Of a stretch of DNA of 64,000 bases, positions 49,781 to 62,868 are shown piece after piece. The notes under the pieces are model-generated. The model saw only the letters and a program-made list of their open reading frames with translations. It was not told where the DNA came from and did no database searches. The stretch comes from Panorpa germanica (taxonomy: Eukaryota > Arthropoda > Insecta > Mecoptera > Panorpidae): assembly GCA_963678705.1 (NCBI GenBank), contig OY783212.1, positions 7,688,001-7,752,000 of the forward strand. Direction: 5' to 3'. A program made the translations under genes and the position numbers. How positions within the stretch are numbered: position 1 is the first letter of the stretch; each line of letters begins with the position of its first letter.

Positions 49781-49875
49781 GATATTATCCGGATGCCAGA
49801 TCATCTCTTAATGTGGCTACAGTCGATTTAGAAAGTAATACTTTACGCCTAGGCGGACTCGATGACGTCTGGTAA
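49781..49875 (+). other. Short coding-like island, possible relic exon
   Basis: After an acceptor-like ATTATTGCAG, a 31-codon stretch reads in one frame to TAA with protein-like composition (YYPDARSSLNVAT, then NTLRLGGLDDVW). It is more GC-rich than the flanks. No partner exons are visible; the satellite array occupies most of the upstream space. I do not recognise it. Confidence 0.25.
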
Positions 49876-50337
49876 TCTATGGTTTGGTAAACCACCGCAA
49901 AGTTGTAAAAGATTATCAGTGTTCACAAGCAATTGTATTCAGTCCGAGTCACAGTTACATTTTTCCCCGATGCCCCCATCTAACGAAGACCCAAATTCTT
50001 GTAATACTGAGACTTAACAATAATACGGTACAGTACTTGTGGTAAAACGTAATCAGCATGTTAAAAGTCTTTAAGGCTAGTTAACGATGCTAAGTGACCA
50101 AATCCAATAACAGAAAATATTCCCTATTTTATGTAGAACTAATGCTTGAACATCTTGAAAACGCTTATATTTTTAGTGCACTGCAGGTTAGTGCAGCACA
50201 GTAATCCAATAAATTACTATATCAAATATTTTAAAGAAGGTTTAAAGTCCAAACCAAATATTCTTGGCCGGTTCCAGAGTATATGTAACTATTACATATT
50301 TCTTTAAATAAATACAATTATATTCTATTTAAAGTAA

Positions 50338-50343
50338 TTTATT
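50338..50343 (-). terminator. Poly(A) signal candidate of huntingtin
   Basis: AATAAA on the minus strand about 145 bp past the huntingtin stop codon. The 3' ends of POLR3A and huntingtin face each other across the array. Confidence 0.45.
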
Positions 50344-50486
50344 TTAAGTTATCATAATAGAACAATAGAATATAGACTATATATAAATGTACATAAATAT
50401 GTATAACTATGACCATGTACAGATTATAATTGATAATTAACAAGAAAGTGAAGATCAATAAGTTTATAACTTGTTTTTGAATGAAA

Positions 50487-53400
50487 TTATAAATCTAATG
50501 AATTTAACATTTCAGTGAATAAGGAGTTTGAGTCTTGTGCTAATGATTTAAAATTTGTTATAAAACTAAGTTTTTGATCTTTTGATAGATTTTTAAAGAA
50601 ATCATTAGCTGCTAAACACAATATCTTCTTGTCTTCGTATTCTAATTTACCCATTCTTGATTGCACATAAGGAAATAAGTGATTTAAATATTGATTGGTA
50701 GACGCCCCTAGGAAGAAACAGGTCAAGCACCAGGCTGACATGTTTGGTGACAAATTTGAAATGAAACTTGGAAGAGAACAAACTAACCAAGCTTGGAGGA
50801 GAGCTAATTGTGAGCATTCACGAGCTCTGCAGAATACCTGGAATTATAAAGATACTTGTGTATAATCTAATTTAATCCTACTTGCTACATACATGTTACA
50901 TCTGCGTTTACAGAGATCGTACTAACCTGAAATACCACGCCAGCTATAAGTTGACAGTGAGGTTGGTTAGTAGAGAGAAACTCCCCAACCACTTTTGTCA
51001 AAATTTCAGAAGGTGGAAATAAGTCATTCAATATTCTTGATAAAACTGAACATAAAATTTTAGCTTCAAATGGAATAGATTTCTTAATTCGATCGAATAT
51101 TGCAGTTGTTTTTTCAATTGATCTAATAATGATATCAGGATCATTTTCTACAACACCGTTTGATTGTTCTGTTAATTTGAGTTGGTCCGATGATGCTGAA
51201 AGAAATTCTAAGATAATTAATTTTATTAAATGTCTGTTTCATAGGGTCGATGATTTAATGTAAATATATTATATAACTCGCGTTAAGTATCATTCTCACC
51301 TACTGAGCTCTCTCACCCTTACTTTTGATTTTATGTTAAAGCCTTGGAAAGTTTATTAGAAAACTCAGTGGCTGAGAATGGAGCATTATCTGGACTCTAC
51401 AAGCCACTGTGTCGTTTTCAATTATTTGAAAATCAGTTAGTATTCACAAAAACATTGTATATAAACAATATTAATTAGTCCTAATTAATAGCTAGTTTAA
51501 GATATATTTTCATACCTATATAAACACATGTCGTCATTAATTGCAGAGCTGGTAGCATATAAATAGTGTTATGATGTTTTAATTTTTCTAGTGATATTTG
51601 TACAATGCTTTCCAAAATATTTCCAGATATCTTGCCTAGTATAATAAGTCGTTCAAGACCCTGAAATTGTATAAATCAATGTTTCTAATATGTTCAATTA
51701 TTTTCGTCGCATCGCTCCAACTTTAGTAATTTATCGCCATGGTAAAATGGAGAGATAAGAATACATAATGCTAGAATAATTTTATAAACATTCTAGATAA
51801 GTCGTAAAGATGAAGACACTAGTATTAAAGTTATTACAGACCAGAAACTAAAAAAATGTAATTTGAAATACTTTGGTAAAATTTAGTGTTAAAATATTTA
51901 TACTGATCCGTTACTAGTTTTTCACATTTAACTTTATTTCAGTCCTAATACTTACATGTATCACACATCTATAAATAATGATATTTGGATTAGCTTGTTT
52001 CAAAACAGTAAAACAGCTCTGTAACACACCAGGTATTAGTGTGTTGTTCAAGTATACTTTATTAAAATGTTCTAAAATAAAGAAAGCTAAAGCCCATGTT
52101 GATAATTGATGATACAAACTATGATGAATAGCTCTGTAAAAAAAGTTTTAATTAATATAAAATATATATTATATGTATAACATCTGATTACAAAAAAAAC
52201 TTACCCTTGTTCTACATCTAAGAAGACTGTTTCAACATACTCACGGGCAATTTCGTAAATTAAAAGAGTGTCCGAGTTATACCCCCCTATAAATGTATCA
52301 CTTCGAACGAGGCTATCTAGTAAATAAATTAGACCATGAACAGCTGAAGTACGTGCAGGTTTAAACACACTCCTTAGAGACTGATAAATAATGGCCCTAA
52401 GCTGTTCTAATGCTTCGGAATCCTGCAATTAAATGTATAAAACTGTTATTTTATATCCAAACTATTTAACGGTAATGTAAATGTTATGTAATTTATTACA
52501 GTATAAATTATAATAAATATATTATTGAATTTACCGGTATAACAACAGCAACACTTTTACAAACAATGAGTGTAATGTATTGATGTGATAACTCATCTTC
52601 TAATGGGACTGTCTTAGATAAATCCAAAGCTGTATTCATTAACCATTTATATTGATATCTGCTGTTAAACATATCAGATACACTCAATATTGATTGTAGT
52701 ATTATATGTAGCAATTGGAATGAATTGTTATCCTGAAATGATGAAAGAAAATTAAAAATTTGAAGAAGCTAATCATAATGCGACAAAATGTGTAATCTTA
52801 CTTCAGGTGATAACATTTGGGAATAAAGGTCCACAAGAAATTGTAGACAACTATTAAGATCAATACCACTTTTCTCCAAACACTTTTCTCTATAAATATA
52901 TTCTTCGGGAGGTTTACCTCCTTCTTCTACAGCTACAACACGTACTAAATAGGATGAACAGAGTTGGCTGAACATATAATCATTAGTTGACATACAGTCG
53001 TTCTGCGAGGTACAATTTAATGTAGATATTCTTTCCAAATTAGGTTGGTTAAATATATTAGTCAAATGAAACTGCGGTGGCGACATTGATACTATCAGAT
53101 CTTGAATAGATTTTAACTTAGTCAATCTGTAAGAGAAAATTATAGTTCAGTTATAACAATAAATATGTAAATAGTTATAGTGTCGAAACCTCATATATAT
53201 TTGAGACTCTCGTGAGAAATCTTTATGTTGATACAATATGTTTTTTCATCTTAGAGCCATCGTCTCATGGCGCAGCATGTCGCGTGCGTTTTTTTATACG
53301 CGAATTGTTTCACGCGACACAAGGTGCGGCAAGAATGGGAAATGGGCAGTGAGCGTTGGTTCGTTCTACGCACAATTCTTGCCGCATCAGTCAGCGATGG

Positions 53401-56400
53401 CTCTTAAAGAATACACTAATTTACTATAAATGTTTGTTAAATTTGTCTTACCCGATGTTGTCAGTGTTTATTGTGGAATTTCTTGGCACATGTAAATAAT
53501 TTGACACATTTGGATTCCCAGAGAAAGGTACATGCAGACTTGACAAAAGTAATCTTGTAATTGCGATAATAGATATTCTTTGACTTTGCTGACAATCTTC
53601 ACTAGATTGTGTTGAACTTAAAACACCTAGAAGCGACATCCAGGTCTCTTCAAATTGGTGTCGACTTGTCCAGCCCAACAAACCACATCTACAGGATAGA
53701 ATAATTTTAGTAGTACTTAATTTAGAATATAAGTAATATTTTATCATTACCTAAAAACAAAGGACTCCAATATATCAGAGTCTTGCAAAATTTCAATTGG
53801 TATAGGAGGTAGTTTATAGTTCGATTCTGTAACTTCCCATCCTCGCTCCCAAACTTCGTGTGGTGTTAAAGCAAATGAATTTAAAATGTCGAATCGACAC
53901 ATTGACACAATCAGATTTAACAACACACTGTGTTCTTCTAAATTGGGACTAACAATTGCATTTTTAATTTGACCTCCATTGGAATGTTTATTCTTTTGCT
54001 CGACCCACGAAACAACGCTAGAAGCCTGATGAAACGCGTACCCAAGTACTGTAGTTTCTGAGTTATTAACTATAACTTGTAAACTTTCATTTGGTTCTTT
54101 CAAGATATAGTGTTTTGTGTTTTTAGATATCAATTCAATTAGACTGTAGATTACATTAAATGAAGAGCAAATATATGAATTATATTTAACATTGCTATTA
54201 AATTTATTCCAAATATTTTGCTGTCTGATTATCAAATTGGCACATTTTAATCCTAATTCTAAATACACGTTATCAGATATGTAATCGTCTTTAGTATTTT
54301 TTATGATGTACAGTACATTTTCCAAACAGAGTACAGCAAATCTTATTAATATATGGTCATATTCAATCAAAGATAAAGAATCACATTTGCCCTTATTTTT
54401 TAAATACAAATTTATATTTTCCAAAACTTCAAAGTATTTTATAACAGCAGGAATAGTTTGATAAAACAAATCACAGAATGACTTATCATCAAATAATTCA
54501 TTGCATCGGTTCATGTGTTTATTTTCGGCACTCGTAGCGGCCCTCTGTAGCGGACAATATACATAGTGCGTTCTTGGTGTTAAACTAATAATGTATTCTA
54601 CATTTTTCATTATACATGTAACACTTGTCTTGAATAACAAATTAATTTCAACTTCATCCGTATTTTCTTTATCTTCACTTTTCTGGTTTCCCACTTCTGA
54701 TGTTAATGATTTTAAAAATCCTTCAAAACCAATTTTAACACAATATTTTAATATTCTTCGATCAAAATCTTTACAGTTCATTACAGATTTCAAATCTTCT
54801 GCATTTAATTTGTTAAGTAATAATGCTAATTCTAACCCAGATTGAGAAATATTATTGTGTTGACAACATCTCAATTTTACTTGACTGGTGTACCATGCTT
54901 GATCTAATGTTGTTGTTTTAATATTTTCTGGATTTATTGGACGACTGTAGCCAAGTTCAAGAGGGGATAAATCATAAAACTGCGTTGATAGTTTATTTAA
55001 TATGCAAACTAATGTTCCATGCCTAAAACATAATTCATAAGTTAAAAAAGTAAAGAAAGCAAAATTCTACAACTGCTACACCAATAAATAAAATATTCTA
55101 ATACTGATGTACTAAAAAATTGTATAATATACTTAAGTAATAAAATGGTTTTATATAATCAGGCGTAGTTTAGCAATATATCGCGAATGAAACATTTGCG
55201 AAACATCACTTAAATATTAATAATATATTTATTACTTACTTTTTAGCAAGTTTGAGATCAACTAAGTAATCAATTATCTTCACAAAATCGTCTTTGTGTA
55301 ATTGAGCTAAGGCATCTGAAGTATCCAAAGTGCGAATTATTTCCGCGCGTCGGCAACATAATATGGCTGCTCTGCGAGCAATAAACATATTCGGATGCTT
55401 CAGAAAGCGAGGAATACACAACGAAAGCAACGCCCCACTTTGAGATGCATGAATTGTATGTAATATAGGCAATAGATTATTAATGAATTGGGGGTCATTA
55501 GCATCGGCACAACGGCTGCTCACGGCTTGAATCAACAAAGCACTTGCAGCCTGGTTCCCGGTGACGTTCATCAGAGTTGATTTCACTGGTTGTTCTTTAG
55601 ATAAATTGACCAACGACTTCGTGTGGTTTATAAGTAACCATGTCAACTGTTCACAATCTGATATACCGTGATTAGCCTGAAATAATAATAAATAGTTTTT
55701 AGCAATTAAAATTTTGAATTGTAGTTTTAGCGCTACAGATGTCGGCCATATTTATGACGTAACATGTTACACTATTAAGGGATCGGTCAGTTATTTATTA
55801 CATGTAAATATATTAAAATATATTATATATATATATGTAATATATAGCCCACTGTAGAAGTAATTCCAAAATAAAGCAGCTACAGTTAACTATTAATAAA
55901 TACTTACAAAATATTCACAGTATGATAATAGTGCAGCAGTCTTGACTATTTCTACGTTAATACTCATTTTCTTGTTTATGCTTTCTTCTAAAACAATGTC
56001 CCAATAACATAATTCCCCATATTTTATTTTTATCAACAAATGGCACCAATGTGACGTCAGTATTGGAAGAACAGATATTAATTTAACAAATAAATAATTT
56101 ATTTTATTAATCTGTATATTTTCATTCTTTGGATAAAGTTCTGAATAATTTCCAAAAGTTTCATTTTGAATTATATTTGTAGCTGTTTGCGAAATTGTTG
56201 GAAATGGGTTTGTTTCTGAAATAAAAATATTTTGTTACATTATTTACATTTTTTGGGATTCATATTGTCACACAATTAAATATTTACCTGTATCTTCAAA
56301 TATAAATTTAATATCCTGCAATATCACTATTAAATTTTTTATTATAAAACCTAGTTTTGACTTTAAAAGTTCAGATTGTTTCACTTCGTGAAGATGAGTA

Positions 56401-59400
56401 ACTGCGTGTTGAACCAAACGAAAGAAATATCTCACGAAGATGACATCTGCGGGTAGATGATCTAGCAAACTGGAAACGTTACTAACGTTCAAGGGGTCTG
56501 GGGTATCGGCTTCCTGGTTGTAGAATATACTTGGCGATGGAATACTTTTTGAATGTTTTAAATTTTCAATATGAGATAACAAATCCTTTTCAGATAAGTG
56601 GAATATTATTTTCGACATGAATATTGACACAATACATAACCACTGAGAAAAATTATTTCCATCCTGAAATTATAATTAAAAGTATGTTATAACTTTCTAT
56701 ATTTGCATACAATCTATGATTACATAGTAGATGAGATTCAAACCCTTTACGAGTGAGACCTAATTTATTGATTTATAAATAGTAATTTAAATAATATAGC
56801 ATACCTTATCAGTAATATTCTTGAACATAATTTTTAAGACGACTCCAATAACTTCAGAACTAAACAAAACATCCGGATGCAGAACATCGAGAAGATGACC
56901 CAGACTGGCTTTCTCATTTAAACTGCTTAATCTTAATCGATCATTTTGCACTAAATTTAATACCGAATCAATTGCTTGTTTAGACCATCTTTCGTAGTGT
57001 TCATTATTTTGTGAGCTCAGCGTGAGTATGAGACTGAAAAGATTCATTATATCAGAATATTCAATCAAACGTAACAACATTGCAAACACAACTTCCTTTG
57101 TAGTCGCCAACTCGACATTCTCAGTCTTCAGCAATTTCATGTTACCGGCCCTCATCAGAAATACGTCCTCAACCAATGGAATAATCGCTGGCACACAGTG
57201 CGTTAGTTGATTTTGTTCGCTAGCAATAAGCCCGTCACATAATTGTAGAATTTTCGGAACAGCCATAATACATTTCGAATGATGTTTTTCATAAGATAAA
57301 AGTAATAGAAAATACAATATTTGTGGTATAAGTATTTCAGAGTGCCGAATTTGTCCTTGTTCTATAAATTCAAATTGTTTTAAAACAAATCCAATAAAAA
57401 CTTCATCAGAATCTAACAAACAGTAATTCACTCTTAACTGAAGTAATTGACAAAGTAACTTTAACACATGTGATTGCAAAATGACGTCACTTGTAACAGT
57501 GTACTGTTTCAAAGCTTGTATTACCATTGGCTCAAATAGCCGGATGTAATTAGCTAATGAACTTTTGTCTGCTCCCCATTTGTGATCCACCTTTCGTTTA
57601 ATATAATCCCTAATGGAATCATATTCTTTAACGAGTGTTTCCATCGTATTAATTTCATCATCCATTCTGTTGGAATAACAATATCCTTGTATTTTACATC
57701 TGCTTGGATGTGTGCAAAAATCTTTACATTTCATACCAAATTTATTTTTAGAAGTAATATTATGATTATTTAAAATCATTTTATAAAAACTCTCATAAGA
57801 ATCGGAAACCATCAAACTGAAGTCATTAGAATCATATGATTTTATATTCAAATTACTAAAATCGGTTTCAAGACCAGTTTGATTTATTTTCAAAGAATCT
57901 ATTTTAGTTTGGTTTGCAACTTGGAATGTATTAGTAAGAAATTGATGAATATCTTCAAATTGACAAGCAAAATTAGTTCCAAAAACACATTTCAAAAGTT
58001 GCTGAACGCATTTTACTGTTGTTGTAGAGTCGAGCGGCATTGTTGATTTCATATAAGATAATATTTCTTCTGATACTCGTCCTATTTCTGTAATTGTTGA
58101 TATTTCCAAGAGTTGTGATACACTTTCAAGCGTCACTTGAAGTAAAGAGAGAAATTTTTCACTTGCTTCGAAATCTAAAGTTATCTGGAAATAAAACAAC
58201 AAAGTCAAAAATAACAAAATGAATAAGCATATGCTATAAACACTTTGATATATAATTTCCGTAAAATATAACCGTTTCTACTGCATAAATTTTGCGTAAA
58301 TACATTACTTGATTACAGTAAATATATCAAGTAAAACACTTACCTTGTAATTACTGTAAGCTGACTTTAAAATTTCATACAACCTAATATAATTAGATCC
58401 GTTTGCAAAATATCCTAACGGAAAGGTCTTACTTTTTCCGGTTGTCGATTGCTTAGAGTCTGGTTCTATTTTATGCAAAATATTTCTTTTAACAGGTGTT
58501 GTTGGAATATTTGTTTTATTAACGGCAACAGAAGGATTAATATCGTCGATAACATGTATAAAAATATTTAGAATTTTTAAAATATGATTTAAAAATAATT
58601 CAGTTTTATTTGATAAGTTAGTATCATGCAAATGCTGCCATAAAGTATTTTCAGTGTGCTCTATTAAGGGATTATTTTCAAATTGTTTTAAAGCTGATGC
58701 TGAAATAACAACAATAATAATAATAAAATACATTGTATTAAATTATAGTTAACTATGCATATAATATGTATTGCAGACTTACCACAAATAAGATTTACGG
58801 ATATATGAAGCAGATTTTTGTGTGCTGTGAGATTTGTAGAAACGGAACTTGCTGTAAGAACTTGAAGCGCAACGTCTAACAATCCACAATTTAACCAACA
58901 CGGAAATAGAGTTGCAGGAAATTGGTTAATCAATGAACTCAAAGTTGATAAAACGCCATACTAAAAATAAGAGGATTGAATTTTCAGTCTATGAAAAAAA
59001 TCGCAATAATTTTAATAAAACTTTGATCATTTTTATGGGAAAACGTTTTATTATAAAGCAATGATTAGGAATGAAAATGAAATCCGTTATTACCGATTGT
59101 GAGAATGTATGGTATAACTTTAGTCTTTACGTATTTAAATAGAGTAACATATAGTAATTCTTTTTCAATATAAATTTCTGAATAAAATCGCCCGAACGCG
59201 ATTTATGATTCGCAAATCATATATCAAAATATAAGATTTTCTAGAACAACTTAATAACGAGTGTTGTCATATCAACACAATTTACGAAATTGTCAGTGTT
59301 ACGTTTTATTAAAGTTTGTAAGATATGTGAATTTTGATTATATTATAAATTATTTTTTATACTTACAGTAAAGTGATTATTTTTGATATCATATAAGAAT

Positions 59401-62400
59401 TTTGTCATATCGAAAACAATCCTAGATAAATTATTTTCCATCCTTTTGTAATTAGGTTCTTTCAAAAAACTGGCTATTTTATATTTATTTAAATAACAGA
59501 ATGGCATCATTAAATTATCACATAATCTTCTGTCAATAATGTTAGACAATGATGGTTTCATTTCTTCTAATGTAAAATTCATATCATATGATTTTTCAAT
59601 CGCAATATTCGCAATTAGATTTTGATTTTCAAAATCATTACCAAAATATAATTTAGGTATTATTTTACAAAGAGCTTCTGCAGCAGTGTTACGTACTCTG
59701 AAATCTTCATCGGCCAAAAATGTGTATAAAACTCCAGAAAGTATTTTTTCCTGAAAATCGTCACCTACTATTTTTGATATGCTACTGTAATTTAAATTTG
59801 ATACAACATCGGAGAGGCATACTTTGACTAGCCAGTATGGATTGTTTGCTATGGTAGGCAATTCTAAATATATTAACTTTGCGAACTCGTAATTAACACA
59901 ACTTTCTGTTAAACTATTCAAGCAGGTATTTACTGCAGTCAGACTTTGTCTACAGCTAGTTTGAATATTATCTTTTAATCCTTTTATTAATATTTGAATT
60001 AATAATTCAAATTTAATTTCTTCATAATTTTCATAAAAATTATCTTTTATCCAAGAATCATAATTGCCTTTTGATACTTCAATAATTGCATTCAAAAAGT
60101 TACCAATTATAATACGGATAAGTCCTCTTAATTGAGGATCATTGTGATCTGAGAATGAAAGAATATCGAATATTTTCTGGTGGTGTCTATAACTTTCTAA
60201 AATATGCTTTTTATCATTTAATTTATCAGAATTCATATCACGTGGCGTTACTTGCTTCTTATCAGGATTTTTTAACATTAAATTTGTGTTACTTTCTCCA
60301 AAATGATCATATTTCATATCTAAATCCTTTACCAAATACTCATTATCGTTTTCGACTTCGTGAATATTTCTAAACATTTTTGTTTTAATTCGATAATCTT
60401 CTTCAATTATTTTATCCAAAAATATTATCAAAACATTGGGATATAATTTGATTGCATTCGCAATACAATTCAAAGCTAAAACTTTTACAGAAACTCTTAC
60501 GGAGCTATCTGAAATAAGTTTTCCCACATTTCCAGACAGCAAAAATTTCTTAGAAAGATAACGAACACAAAATACTAAAGGTATGGAATTTAAATCGGCC
60601 AAAGTTCCTATATAAGTATCTTTGGCATTATATTCTCCATTGAATTTACTGCCTGAAGATACTATGTTTACAATACTTGAATCTGCTGGTTGTTGATCTT
60701 CAATTTCAACTGCTGAGGTAGGTAATTCTGAATCTCTAGTAATATTTTTATTTAATTGGTTTTGTTCAATTTGTGAAGTACATTCATCGCCACTTTCATA
60801 TTCAGTAACATAATTGCTTTGTATATTAACAAATTCTGAATTATCGCATTGAGACCCGGCTATGGATTCGCATGCGGATTTTATTGGTGAATCGATCGAA
60901 TCAGTTGATTGTTGATTTCTAAGAATTCGACTTATAGATTCTAGAGGCGTTTGAGAACTTGACAATTTTGATTTTGATATCCATTTATTAACTGATGAGG
61001 ATTCCATTATATCAGTCAGATCACTGTCTAATAATGAAACTTCATCTATTGATACTAATGAATGTGCAACACTCATTTGACCTTAAAATAAAGTTAACTT
61101 TAATATAAAGACATCTAATATAGCATTCATAGTAACTTACTTGAAGTTTTGGATCGTAATCTTTGTTCTTCATTATGAATTGAAGAAAATGAATATCCTG
61201 GATGAAGCAAATGTTTAGTTACATGAGGGGGTGCAAGTTGTAATATCGTGTTCATTACTTCTAACGCTGCATTTATCGTATTATGATCAGTACTTTCCAT
61301 ATAATACATGCACAGTTCAAAAATCTGAAATTCATTACTTTTTAATCAAATATTATTCTTTTTAATCCAATATAAAATAGCAATTATACCCATACCTGCA
61401 TAGTTCGGTCAATGTTTACTAAAGATTTTCCATCTTTCATCGATTCAAAATAAGTCGGTAATAAACTTCTCATTCCACCCATAACACCTAAGACTGTACC
61501 AGTAGAATGGGAAGTGTCTATTGGAATTATTATATCTAAAATAAAATTAATATTTATATATTCAAGTACTAATACATTTAGTATTATTCATTGTAAAAAC
61601 ATAATTTCGAATAATGCGTGCGAGGACATTTATGAATAAAAAATTATTCATCATAACAAGCCAATTTTTATTGCAATAGCATACATGATATTTCTCGAAA
61701 AGTATTTAGTTACGAATCAACACTAATGCTATTTTAATTCAATTTATTTTCCATAACCATTTGTATTGTGGAATGAAGGTGAATAAAAATTAGAATTTAT
61801 TACTAAAATTAAATTTAAATTATGAAGTATACTTACCAATTATAGTATTTAAAACGTAAGCAATAAAGAATTCAGGTTTTCTGCTATGCAAACAAATAGT
61901 TAACAAATTTGTTGCAGCGGATCTTCTTTTAACAGCTGATTCTCCTATTAAATTTTCGATGCTGGCTTTAACCAATCCTTTTATATCATTATCAGTAGTA
62001 AATTTTCCCAAAGCTATCATTATATTTGGTAAACTTTCCGTAAATGTTTCATAAACTGAATCCTCGGGTCTGTGAGATATTTTAACCAACCAGGGAAATA
62101 GATTTGTAACATATGGTTTCCCTTTTTGTGGTTTAATAAAATGCGATAGTTTTGAAAAACGCCACAATGCTGCTCGAAGTGATCTGTAATTTCAATGGCA
62201 TATTTGAAACTATGGAATGAAGTACTTGAATTAAAAATACGAATTCTATTTTAAATATCAGTAAGATTCTAACATTCAATGGATAAGTTGTTAAGAGCAA
62301 TGTAATTTAGGGGTTGACATCATTTTTATGACCTTGTTTTTATCTATACTTTTGATCCTGTCACAGTACTGTTGCTCTAAATGACTGTACTTATGTTTAG

Positions 62401-62868
62401 TTAATATTTAAAAAAGAAATTGAACTTCTAAAGGAATATAGTATTAATGACGAAAACTACCTCGCATTTCTGTTAAGTTTGATTTCATTATGTAATTCAA
62501 TTTGTACTTTAGCTATATAACTATCGGTCATAGCTCTAATTATCCTGTTTAAACACTCATCTGCCATCATTCTTGTATCGGAGTCATCATCATTGCATAG
62601 TGTTAGCAACACTTCTATTGACAAACACAGATGTTGAACAAAGTTAGAAGAATTCTTACTCTGCGGGGTGCACATGACATCCGCAATTGTAGAACAATGA
62701 GAAATTTTCTCTTTTGTCCTAAAAGCATGATTTATATAACATATTATATTGTTTTCAGTATTTGTTTAACATATTAACATTAATTTTTAGGTTCATCATT
62801 TACCGACAAATATTTTCGGGAGATCTAAGAGCATCTAAAGCTTTATCTATTTTTTCCATTAAAGCCAT
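50487..62868 (-). CDS. htt: Huntingtin (HEAT-repeat scaffold)
   Basis: Large cytoplasmic scaffold linked in animals to vesicle transport and autophagy. Twenty-one GT-AG exons, coding order: 62868-62804, 62718-62461, 62183-61837, 61535-61396, 61324-61141, 61081-59367, 58960-58783, 58699-58344, 58184-56805, 56663-56288, 56215-55908, 55676-55240, 55022-53751, 53688-53452, 53126-52802, 52732-52535, 52422-52205, 52133-51956, 51660-51516, 51195-50927, 50837-50487. Phases agree throughout, giving 2,978 residues against about 3,144 in human. Strong matches run end to end: MADECLNRIIRA and SLRAALWRF near the N-terminus, YWLVKVCLSDVV, LRVNYCLLDSDEVFIGFVLK (around 1,300-1,400), GWTSRHQFEETW, FDRIKKSIPFEAKI and MSAWCLTCFF near the end. 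The first 16 residues (MALMEKIDKALDALRS) match the conserved amphipathic N17 helix. No glutamine or proline tract follows. The Ser/Asp-rich segment at the start of exon 6 fits the disordered loop of human huntingtin but is shorter. No breaks were seen. Confidence 0.96.
53254..53403. mobile_element. GC-rich MITE in huntingtin intron 14
   Basis: 150 bp bounded by GAGCCATCG and CGATGGCTC, flanked on both sides by TTA as a likely 3-bp target duplication. Inside are further inverted pairs (GTCGCGTG/CACGCGAC and TGCGGCAAGAAT/ATTCTTGCCGCA). About half GC in an intron that is otherwise about a quarter GC. TTA duplications and such ends fit PIF/Harbinger-type MITEs, but the family is inferred. The open frame across it is incidental. 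Confidence 0.75.
55701..55797 (+). mobile_element. MITE family A fragment in huntingtin intron 11
   Basis: Internal part only: AGCAATTAAAATTTTGAATT, then TAGTTTTAGCGCTA, GTCGGCCATATTTATGACGT and a final CAGTTATTT. It matches 31857-31951 of copy 5 with small deletions. Both terminal repeats are gone. Confidence 0.75.

Noticed and set aside
53238-53429. 63-codon plus-strand open frame in huntingtin intron 14
   Set aside because: It coincides with the GC-rich MITE and its inverted repeats; no independent coding evidence.
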